Positions 1 to 5,001 of a stretch of DNA of 5,001 nucleotides are shown piece after piece. Position 1 is the stretch's first letter. Each line of letters opens with the position of its first letter. The notes beneath the pieces were generated by a model that saw only the letters and a program-made list of their open reading frames with translations, searched no databases and was not told the origin of the DNA. A program made the translations under genes and the position numbers. The stretch lies in contig VEQJ01000118.1 of the NCBI GenBank assembly GCA_018883285.1, forward strand, positions 1 to 5,001, given 5' to 3'. Origin of the DNA: Alphaproteobacteria bacterium (GTDB lineage: Bacteria; Pseudomonadota; Alphaproteobacteria; CAISOG01).

Positions 1-1465
1 GGCCAGCGGCGGGCGGGGCGCTGTGCCCCCAGCCATAGGGGGCGGGCATGGTCAGCAACAGCTCAGCAATTTCCCGCAGCAGGAAGCCCAGATTTTGGGC
101 GCGGGCAATATCCTCATGCGGCATAAGCTTGGCAAAGGCTTCTAGCTTGCCCCGATGCACCTCCTGCAAATGTTCGTAAAAAATCAGCGCGATAAGCAGG
201 AACACCCGTTCCCGCGGGCTAAGTTCCGGGATCGTCGCGTTGGTCAACAGCGGCAGGGGGGACGGTGTCTGCCCCGCCGCCACCGCCTGTTGCACCAGGG
301 TCAGCCAGCATAAGGCCTTTAACAGACGGCGATGCCAATGGCTGGGCATTGGTTGTTGCAACAACACCTGTTTTTCAAGCTCTTGCAGATAGGCCTCGCT
401 GCTGGCCGTTGTCCAGGGGGCGGCCAGCCGTTGGCACCAATCCAACATCCGATCCTGCCCCCGCCAATCGGAGGGGAACAGCCCATAGGCCAACCCTTCA
501 TGCAATCCAGCCTGGGTAAAAATAATGTTGGACGGGTTGGTGGCGCTGAGCAGGCCGTGCAAGACTTGCAACGCATAGGCGAAATAGGGTTGCTGCCCCG
601 CGGCCAGGTTAAAGCGCACCGCCAGTTCCCGCGATTTGGTAAAATCCTGATGCATCCAACGCGCCAAAATCGGCAGCAACGCCGATGTGCTGACCGCAAA
701 GCCATCAATCCGATCCAGGGGGTAATGCGCCTCTCGCAGCGCCATCAGCCCCGTGCGGGTCATCAACCCACCTCGCAAAATCAGGGGCTGGCCGTTGAGT
801 TGCCGCCCCAACCGACTGATCAACAATTCCTGCACCGCGCGCCCCGCATGATCATTGCACAGCGGCCCCAGCGGCAGGCTGTCCGCCGCCAACACCTTAC
901 CCCGCTGCATCCAGGCCAGATCCAGGCTGGCGGAGCCGAAATCCAGCACCAGGCCGCCCGCCGCCGATTCCCCCAATTGCCAGCTGGCCGCCGCCGCCGC
1001 CAACTCCGCCTCCTCAGCGCCAGAAATCAGGGTGATGGCCAGTTTTTCATGGCTGCGGTGATAAATCGCCTGCAAAAAACTGTCGACCATGGCGGGGTCG
1101 GCGCGCCGAAACGCCTCAGTCGCCACGCCGAAAAAACGCTGAACGCCGCTGGCGCTGGCGGCCTGAATATAGGGCAACAGGATGTCAAAGGCGCGGTGAA
1201 GCGACACGGGATCCAACCGCACCGATTGATTCGGTTGGCTTATAAAGCGGCAGGATTGCTTCAGCTGCAACGGGCTGGTCAACGGCGCCTCATCCCCAGG
1301 CTGGCGGTACAGGCCGACCAGCGGCAGGCTGGGCCAGAAATAAAACGCCTCAGCGGTGATGGAGCTGGAACCCAACACCACCACGGCAAAGGGTTGACCA
1401 GCCTGTAAATGCGATGGTGGCCGTTCAACCGTCAAGGGTGGGGTGGTTAAGGAAATTTGCGTCAT
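1..1465 (-). CDS. Ppx/GppA-family phosphatase-like protein (exopolyphosphatase family), 3' end outside window
   Basis: An open minus-strand frame of 488 codons without a stop runs off the left edge. Family members have an actin-like ASKHA fold and hydrolyse polyphosphate or pppGpp in the cytoplasm. Landmarks match the family in order: a phosphate-loop-like VVVLGSSS (28-35), ATEAFRRA (115-122), the SGAEEAEL segment with the paired glutamates (148-155), the second loop LVLDFGSASLDL (172-183) followed by a PLG turn, an LRGG segment, then YFAYALQVLHGLL and TQAGLHEGLAYGLF before the C-terminal helical part. Key positions differ from the family: the usual DIGSNS reads VLGSSS and the usual DxGGGSxE reads DFGSASLD, so activity is doubtful. 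ATG 1465 is the first start after an in-frame TGA, but a better Shine-Dalgarno lies upstream in another frame. The family assignment is firm; exopolyphosphatase versus GppA cannot be decided. It lies downstream of ndk on the same strand. Confidence 0.85.
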   Translation of the reverse strand, partial: MTQISLTTPPLTVERPPSHLQAGQPFAVVVLGSSSITAEAFYFWPSLPLVGLYRQPGDEAPLTSPLQLKQSCRFISQPNQSVRLDPVSLHRAFDILLPYIQAASASGVQRFFGVATEAFRRADPAMVDSFLQAIYHRSHEKLAITLISGAEEAELAAAAASWQLGESAAGGLVLDFGSASLDLAWMQRGKVLAADSLPLGPLCNDHAGRAVQELLISRLGRQLNGQPLILRGGLMTRTGLMALREAHYPLDRIDGFAVSTSALLPILARWMHQDFTKSRELAVRFNLAAGQQPYFAYALQVLHGLLSATNPSNIIFTQAGLHEGLAYGLFPSDWRGQDRMLDWCQRLAAPWTTASSEAYLQELEKQVLLQQPMPSHWHRRLLKALCWLTLVQQAVAAGQTPSPLPLLTNATIPELSPRERVFLLIALIFYEHLQEVHRGKLEAFAKLMPHEDIARAQNLGFLLREIAELLLTMPAPYGWGHSAPPAAG

Positions 1466-1502
1466 GCCATCGCGGTTTACAGTCGGTAACGCCTTGGGTC
1501 AT
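1425..1502 (-). other. 25-codon ORF with a strong Shine-Dalgarno, overlapping the Ppx/GppA start
   Basis: Reading the minus strand, GAGGGGAAG (1516-1508) sits 5 bases before ATG 1502. This is the best ribosome-binding site in front of the Ppx-like gene. The frame it opens begins MTQGVTDCK and ends at TGA (1427-1425), after the Ppx ATG at 1465, in a different frame. The Ppx frame also begins MTQ. It could be a translated leader coupled to the Ppx-like gene, a start left over from a frameshift near the N-terminus, or chance. No function is recognised. Confidence 0.25.
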
Positions 1503-1556
1503 ACCATCTTCCCCTCAGCTTGCACAGCGGCAACCATCATGCCCAAAAGCCGACAG

Positions 1557-1582
1557 GGTTCACAAGGGCTTTGCGGTGAACC
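1557..1582 (-). terminator. Hairpin just after ndk, possible weak terminator or attenuator
   Basis: GGTTCAC (1557-1563) and GTGAACC (1576-1582) form a perfect 7-bp inverted repeat with a 12-base loop, 2 bases beyond the ndk stop codon. On the minus strand only a TTTT, about 8 bases further on, follows it, so this is not a classic intrinsic terminator. It may reduce read-through from ndk into the Ppx-like gene or protect the ndk 3' end. Confidence 0.35.
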
Positions 1583-1584
1583 GT

Positions 1585-2007
1585 TTAGCCAACCAATTCC
1601 AGGCCGCTGAAGAAATAGGCAATTTCCTGCGCCGCGGTTTCGGGCGCGTCGGAGCCATGAACGCTGTTGGCCTCAATCGATTCGGCAAACAATTTGCGAA
1701 TGGTGCCCTCAGCCGCATTGGCGGGGTTGGTGGCGCCCATCACATCGCGGTTTTTGGCAATCGCCCCCTCACCCTGCAACACCATGGCGACGATAGGGCC
1801 GCTGGCCATATAGCTGCACAAATCGTTGTAGAATGGGCGGCTGGCATGGACGGCATAAAAGGCCTTGGCCTGTTCCAGGGTCAGGTGCAGGCGTTTTTGC
1901 GCCACAATCCGCAGGTCGGCCGCCTCAAACACTTGGCAAATCGCGCCAACCAGGTTGCGGCGGGTGGCATCGGGTTTAATCAGGGATAGGGTTTGTTCAA
2001 CAGCCAT
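1585..2007 (-). CDS. ndk: Nucleoside diphosphate kinase
   Basis: This is a 140-residue protein, the usual bacterial Ndk length. It transfers the gamma-phosphate of ATP to NDPs and dNDPs through a phospho-histidine, balancing cytoplasmic nucleotide pools. Visible hallmarks are TLSLIKPDA with phosphate-binding K11, [16 protein letters not shown] (48-63) with Y51, SGPIVAMVL (69-77), the [10 protein letters not shown] segment (86-95) with R87, and the signature NSVHGSDA with catalytic H117. Nothing essential is missing. ATG 2007 is chosen because the protein then begins [13 protein letters not shown] like other Ndks and AAAGAGAT (2021-2014) is a suitable ribosome-binding site. An in-frame ATG at 2055 would add 16 residues not typical of the family. 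The gene is transcribed away from purH and towards the Ppx-like gene, with which it may share a transcript. It ends in TAA. Confidence 0.98.
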   Translation of the reverse strand: MAVEQTLSLIKPDATRRNLVGAICQVFEAADLRIVAQKRLHLTLEQAKAFYAVHASRPFYNDLCSYMASGPIVAMVLQGEGAIAKNRDVMGATNPANAAEGTIRKLFAESIEANSVHGSDAPETAAQEIAYFFSGLELVG

Positions 2008-2191
2008 GGAAAAATCTCTTTGGGAACAAAAGGGTTGTTTGATGGAAAAAACCAATTTGGCCGCTTCTATCAGAAACTTTGCCCTTAGCCAAGCGAAATG
2101 TTCGGGGAAACAGCCAGGGTGACAAATCGGTCAAATGGGCTTATCGGTTACAGCACATCCATTCCATTACCACATATTGCTGAGTTAGCCG
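2008..2191. promoter_or_regulatory. Divergent intergenic region between ndk and purH
   Basis: These 184 bases separate two divergent gene starts and must hold both promoters unless transcription starts further out. It is more AT-rich than the flanking genes. I cannot assign a -35/-10 pair with confidence on either strand. ATCGGT occurs twice in direct orientation (2126-2131 and 2143-2148), 17 bases apart start to start, which could be a binding site or chance. No recognisable PurR-type operator or riboswitch is seen. Confidence 0.45.
2014..2021 (-). promoter_or_regulatory. Ribosome-binding site of ndk
   Basis: On the minus strand AAAGAGAT lies 6 bases before ATG 2007. It supports the shorter, 140-residue Ndk over the upstream ATG at 2055. 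Confidence 0.5.
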
Positions 2192-2195
2192 ATGA
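2141..2195 (+). promoter_or_regulatory. Potential hairpin covering the purH start codon
   Basis: TTATCGGTTA (2141-2150) can pair with TTAGCCGATGA (2186-2195 within it), giving a 10-bp stem with two G-U pairs and a 35-base loop. The right arm contains the purH ATG (2192-2194), and the weak GAG ribosome-binding element (2182-2184) lies in the loop. If it forms in the mRNA it would hide the start codon. It is inferred from pairing only and its stability was not calculated. Confidence 0.3.
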
Positions 2196-3769
2196 ACATC
2201 CTTGCCTCCGTTTACACCAAAACAGGTCTTGACCAATTTTTAAGCCGTCTGTGCCAGGCGGCGGCGGGCAGCAGGATTTTTGCCAGCGGTGGCACCCACC
2301 AGTTTTTGCAGCAGGCGGCCTTGCCGGTGGAGGCGGTTGAATCGCTGATCAACTTTCCTGAAATTCTGGGTGGGCGGGTCAAAACCCTGCACCCCGCCAT
2401 TCACGGCGGCATTCTGGCGCGGCGTGACGTGGCGGCCGATATGGATCAGTTGGCGCAGCACGCCATCCCCCCCCTCGACCTGGTGGTGGTGACGCTGTAC
2501 CCCTTTGCCGAAACCCTGCTAGCGGGGGGCAGCGTGGCCGAATGTATTGAAAAGATCGATATTGGCGGCGTCGCCCTGATCCGTGGTGCGGCCAAAAACC
2601 ATGCCCATGTGGCGATTGTGACCGATCCGCAGGATTTTGATCGGGTGGCAGCTGATGCGGCGGCGCATGGCGGGGTTATCAGTGCGCCGATGCGGCAACA
2701 GCTGGCCGCCAAGGCCTTTGCGGTGACGGCGGCCTATGATGCCCTAATCGCCCGCTGGCTTTCTGAACAGGTGGCGGGGCAGGTGGCAGAACAGGTGGCG
2801 GAGCCCTTGGCCGCCCCCATGGTAATTGCGGGCAGCAAGCTGGCCAGCTTGCGCTATGGCGAAAATCCGCATCAGGCCGCCGCCCTGTATGCCACGGTCG
2901 GGGGCAGTGGCGGGGTGGTCAACGCCAACCAGTTGCAGGGGAAGGAGTTAAGCTATAACAACCTGGCCGACAGTGACGCCGCCTGGCAACTGGTGCAAGA
3001 ATTTGACGACAGCTTTGGCGCGGGGGCAGAGGCAGCGGTGGCGATTATCAAACATGCCAACCCCTGCGGCGTCGCCCTGGGCAAAACCGCGTTGGATGCG
3101 TGGCACAAAGCCCTGGCCTGCGACCCCGTCAGTGCCTTTGGCGGCATCATCGCCTGCAATGTTGAGGTGGATGAGGCGGTGGCGGAGCAAATCGCCGCCC
3201 TGTTCGCTGAGGTGGTGTTGGCGCCCAGCTACAGCGCATCGGCGTTGCAACGGTTGCAGGCTAAGAAAAACCTGCGGGTGTTGCAGGTGCAGCGTTATCA
3301 GTCACAGCTGGCCAGCCCAGAGATCAAAACCCTGCAGGGCGGCTTTTTGACGCAGGGGCAGGATGTCGGCCTGTACCAGGATGTGACGGTTCCAACCGCG
3401 GCGCAACCCAGTGCGGCGCAGCTGGCCGAACTGCGCTTTGGCTTTCTGGTTGCCAAACATGTGAAATCGAACGCCATCGTCCTTAGCCGCGATTTGGCCA
3501 CCATCGGTATCGGCGCGGGGCAGATGAGTCGGGTGGATGCGGTGGAATTCGCCCTGCAAAAGGCGCGGCAGCAAACCGATCCTGCTGGTGCCGTCATCGC
3601 CTCCGACGCGTTTTTCCCCTTTGCCGATGGGCTGGAGAAGGCATTGGCGGCGGGCATTGCCGCCTGTATCCAACCAGGGGGCAGCATGCGCGATGCGGAG
3701 GTGGTCGCCGCCGCCGATAAGGCGGGCATCCCGATGGTGCTGACCGCCGTCCGCCATTTCCGCCATTAG
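2192..3769 (+). CDS. purH: Bifunctional AICAR formyltransferase/IMP cyclohydrolase
   Basis: This 525-residue protein catalyses the last two steps of de novo IMP synthesis: formylation of AICAR with 10-formyl-THF, then ring closure of FAICAR. The N-terminal MGS-like cyclohydrolase domain (about 1-135) shows ASGGT (31-35), GGRVKTLHP (60-68), LYPF (102-105), EKIDIGG (120-126) and RGAAKNH (131-137). K64, Y103, D123 and K135 match the known active-site positions. The transformylase domain has RYGENPHQ (221-228), QGKELSYNN (249-257), the catalytic pair K287-H288 in IIKHANPCG, SAFGGI, VKSNAIV (424-430), IGIGAGQMSR, SDAFFPF, IQPGGS, and the typical RHFRH end. ATG 2192 is the only possible start, because an in-frame TAG lies just upstream (2186-2188). 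The N-terminus is some residues shorter than many homologues. The ribosome-binding site is weak (GAG 2182-2184). A QVA-rich repeat sits between the domains. The dioxygenase remnant follows 14 bp behind. Confidence 0.98.
   Translation: MNILASVYTKTGLDQFLSRLCQAAAGSRIFASGGTHQFLQQAALPVEAVESLINFPEILGGRVKTLHPAIHGGILARRDVAADMDQLAQHAIPPLDLVVVTLYPFAETLLAGGSVAECIEKIDIGGVALIRGAAKNHAHVAIVTDPQDFDRVAADAAAHGGVISAPMRQQLAAKAFAVTAAYDALIARWLSEQVAGQVAEQVAEPLAAPMVIAGSKLASLRYGENPHQAAALYATVGGSGGVVNANQLQGKELSYNNLADSDAAWQLVQEFDDSFGAGAEAAVAIIKHANPCGVALGKTALDAWHKALACDPVSAFGGIIACNVEVDEAVAEQIAALFAEVVLAPSYSASALQRLQAKKNLRVLQVQRYQSQLASPEIKTLQGGFLTQGQDVGLYQDVTVPTAAQPSAAQLAELRFGFLVAKHVKSNAIVLSRDLATIGIGAGQMSRVDAVEFALQKARQQTDPAGAVIASDAFFPFADGLEKALAAGIAACIQPGGSMRDAEVVAAADKAGIPMVLTAVRHFRH
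2765..2803 (+). repeat. In-frame tandem repeat in the purH interdomain segment
   Basis: GAACAGGTGGCG recurs at 2765 and 2789, with a related GGGCAGGTGGCA between, so a 24-base unit is followed by a partial copy. It encodes EQVAGQVAEQVAE (residues 192-204), just before RYGENPHQ and outside the recognisable catalytic motifs. It probably arose by slippage and lies in a length-variable loop. Confidence 0.6.
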
Positions 3770-3770
3770 G

Positions 3771-3778
3771 GAAGGGGG
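3771..3778 (+). promoter_or_regulatory. Ribosome-binding site of the dioxygenase gene
   Basis: GAAGGGGG lies 5 bases before ATG 3784 and directly behind the purH stop. The frame also has GTG at 3778, but that overlaps the ribosome-binding site, so ATG 3784 is the better start. The position suggests translation from a purH transcript. Confidence 0.55.
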
Positions 3779-3783
3779 TGGCT

Positions 3784-4596
3784 ATGATACCCGCCGCCGC
3801 GCCCGCATCCTTTACTCTGGATGACTTCCTGCGCGCTGGCTTTGCCTTTGTGCCCGCGAACCAGATGTTGCCGCTGTTGCAGGCGGCCGGGTCGCTGAGC
3901 GATTGGGCGGACTTTGCCGACAGCTGGAACAGGTTGCACCCCGATCGCTATATGGCGGATCAGGGACGCTATCGCAAACGCCGTCATGGGGTGTATCGGG
4001 CAGTTTATCGGGGGGCGGCGGAGGCGGCTGCTGGCCAAACTGTGCAACGGCAACCGCATCAGCCGCACTATCAAAGCATCGACTACAACAGCCTGAACGG
4101 CGGAATTGAGCGGTAGTTTGAACCGATTGAGCCCGCCATTGGTGGCGGCCAAAGCCTGACCACCATCCTGACCTTCTGTCACCAGCTGTTCGGCGGCATT
4201 GACCCCGCGGTGCCCAATTGGCATGTGGAGGTGCATCAGTTTCGGATTGAGGCGGCGGCGGCAATGCTGGGCAAACCCACGCCAGAGGGGGTGCACCGCG
4301 ATGGGGTGGATCATGTGTTGGTGCTGATGATCAACCGCATCAATATCGCCAGCGGCACCACCCAGGTGCATGCCATCCCCGATCAGCAGGCTGGCCAGGG
4401 GGGTGACCTATCACCTGCCCCATCATCGGCTTCAGCCTATGCCAAGCCCTTAGGCAGCTTTACCCTGACCCAGCCATTCGATGCCGCGTTGGTGGAGGAT
4501 CGACGGGTGATGCATGGCGTTACCCCCGTCACGCCCATCGACCCCACCCAGCCCGCCTATCGCGACGTGCTGGTCGTTACCTTTCGGGCGGTGTGA
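3784..4596 (+). pseudogene. 2-oxoglutarate/Fe(II) dioxygenase (PF10014-type), interrupted by an in-frame TAG
   Basis: One continuous frame of 270 codons encodes a 2OG-Fe dioxygenase-family protein except for TAG at 4114-4116 (codon 111). Members hydroxylate small substrates such as free amino acids; this one's substrate is unknown. Before the stop are FTLDDFLRAGFAFVPA, DRYMADQGRYRKRR (54-67) and PHQPHYQSIDYNSLNGGIER (91-110). After it the frame continues with FEPIEPAI, HVEVHQFRI and the iron site: HRD gives H171 and D173, VMHGVTP gives H244, and YRDVLVVTF supplies R260, likely the 2-oxoglutarate anchor. The family usually has Trp after GGIER, so TGG to TAG is the likely change. The truncated product would lack all iron ligands. 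An internal GTG at 4210 is unlikely to start a working enzyme. ATG 3784 has a good ribosome-binding site and follows purH by 14 bp, suggesting co-transcription. Read-through or a sequencing error would restore the protein. Confidence 0.8.
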
Positions 4597-4611
4597 GCTG
4601 TTAGGGGAGAT

Positions 4612-4632
4612 GGCTTAGGGCTTGGGGCTAGG
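4612..4632 (+). repeat. Three imperfect 7-base G-rich repeats
   Basis: GGCTTAG, GGCTTGG and GGCTAGG lie head to tail, just after the dioxygenase stop. Together with GGGG at 4604-4607 they give a short G-rich tract next to the composition change. Function is unknown and it may be chance. Confidence 0.4.
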
Positions 4633-4633
4633 T

Positions 4634-4650
4634 GGAAATATGGTATTTCC
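4634..4650. repeat. Short perfect inverted repeat near the insertion-sequence edge
   Basis: GGAAATA (4634-4640) and TATTTCC (4644-4650) are perfect complements separated by TGG. No T-run follows on the plus strand, so it is a poor terminator for the purH transcript. It sits where GC-rich chromosomal DNA gives way to AT-rich transposon DNA and may be part of, or next to, an insertion-sequence end. Confidence 0.5.
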
Positions 4651-4676
4651 TGTTGATTCGGCATTAGATAGTATAG

Positions 4677-5001
4677 TCACGAGATTTTTGCCCACATAAT
4701 GATGCATCGGATGTGGACAGCGGCGAGGAAAGATTTTGTATTTTTAAGGTATCGCGCGGCAATTCCACGCCATTGTTTCAAATAAAGCATTTTCAACAAG
4801 ATGCCTTATGAAGATTTGTACAAATCTTGATCGTAGTCCCGCTGAATTTTTCGATTTCTTTTGGATGGAATAAAAGGATTTATCCCTTGAAGGATCGATT
4901 TTTCTATAATAGAATTACAGTCATAAGCCTTATCCGCAAGGAGATTTTCTGCTTTAAATCCATCGATTAAATCGGCCGCTTGGCGAGAATCATGCGTGGT
5001 A
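4677..5001 (-). pseudogene. IS5-family DDE transposase C-terminal part, disrupted
   Basis: On the minus strand the frame from the right edge reads DLIDGFKAENLLADKAYD, then NPFIPSKRNRKIQRDYDQDLYK. These are hallmarks of IS5-family transposases (RNase H-like DDE fold, DNA cleavage and strand transfer); the Asp of LLADKAYD is the second catalytic aspartate. The frame then meets TAA (4808-4806). Beyond it the same frame resumes with LKQWRGIAARYLKN, SFLAAVHIRCI and MWAKIS, ending at TGA (4679-4677). The expected segment with catalytic Glu, here HLVENA, is present but in another frame, and the Arg before it is lost. About 5 extra bases before it and about 5 missing after it would explain this, the overall frame being kept. 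The start and first catalytic Asp are outside the window. This copy is almost certainly inactive. The family is clear; the subgroup (IS427- or IS1031-like) is a guess. Confidence 0.8.
4811..4828. repeat. 18-bp perfect palindrome inside the transposase remnant
   Basis: AAGATTTGTACAAATCTT equals its own reverse complement. It covers the codons for DLYK on the minus strand and ends next to the point where the transposase frame breaks. It may be partly due to codon choice and partly to the lesion itself. Confidence 0.6.

Larger units (their letters stand above)
4651..5001 (-). mobile_element. IS5-family insertion sequence, partial (continues beyond the right edge)
   Basis: The region encodes the C-terminal part of an IS5-type transposase and is clearly richer in A and T than the genes to its left. 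The left boundary is an estimate: it lies between the transposase stop (4677) and the composition change near 4634-4650. The other terminal inverted repeat is outside the window, so the ends and any target duplication cannot be defined. Confidence 0.65.

Noticed and set aside
319..708. 129-codon minus-strand open frame
   Set aside because: It lies in another frame within the Ppx/GppA-like gene and has no recognisable motif.
332..1408. 358-codon open frame on the plus strand
   Set aside because: It is antisense to the Ppx/GppA-like gene, rich in Q, R, P and G as expected from a shadow frame in GC-rich DNA, and matches no family. The minus-strand frame carries the ordered family motifs.
1414..1989. 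191-codon open frame on the plus strand
   Set aside because: It is the complement of ndk, whose minus-strand product is unmistakable.
2141..2150. TTATCGGTTA considered as a DnaA box
   Set aside because: It departs from TTATCCACA at key positions and there is no cluster of similar sites or origin-like context.
3302..3766. 154-codon and neighbouring minus-strand frames within purH
   Set aside because: They are shadows of the conserved PurH transformylase domain.
3766..4371. 201-codon minus-strand open frame covering the interrupted dioxygenase
   Set aside because: The plus frame encodes family motifs on both sides of the TAG; the minus frame is a shadow of them with no features of its own.
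4210..4596. Independent gene starting at GTG 4210
   Set aside because: It is in the same frame as the upstream half, no ribosome-binding site precedes it, and it begins in the middle of the dioxygenase fold.

Overview
The window is GC-rich chromosomal DNA that looks like an alphaproteobacterium. That is an inference from the type of Ppx/GppA-family protein, the Ndk and PurH sequences and the high-GC codon use; the species cannot be named from this stretch. Two conserved nucleotide-metabolism genes, ndk and purH, diverge from a 184-bp intergenic region. On each side lies something altered or decayed.

Layout. 1-1465 (minus strand): a Ppx/GppA-family (exopolyphosphatase/pppGpp phosphatase) gene that runs off the left edge, with an eroded nucleotide-binding signature. 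1466-1584: short spacer with a hairpin just behind ndk. 1585-2007 (minus): ndk, complete and intact. 2008-2191: divergent upstream region, including a possible stem that covers the purH start codon. 2192-3769 (plus): purH, complete, with both catalytic domains intact. 3784-4596 (plus): a 2-oxoglutarate/Fe(II) dioxygenase gene of the PF10014 type, 14 bp behind purH and interrupted by one in-frame TAG. 4597-4676: G-rich short repeats and a small palindrome. 4677-5001 (minus): the C-terminal part of an IS5-family DDE transposase in visibly AT-richer DNA, broken by a stop and a local frame disturbance and continuing beyond the right edge.

Functionally, PurH makes IMP in the last two steps of de novo purine synthesis, and Ndk equilibrates NTP and dNTP pools. 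Ppx/GppA proteins hydrolyse polyphosphate or pppGpp. The left two-thirds is therefore a nucleotide/phosphate housekeeping neighbourhood. The dioxygenase is probably an accessory gene transcribed behind purH, now broken or read through.

I see no CRISPR array, tRNA, rRNA, toxin-antitoxin pair or defence system, and no convincing new multi-gene system. The points worth a second look are the atypical Ppx active site and translation start, the lone nonsense codon in the dioxygenase, the hairpin at the purH start, and the way the transposase is broken around its catalytic glutamate.
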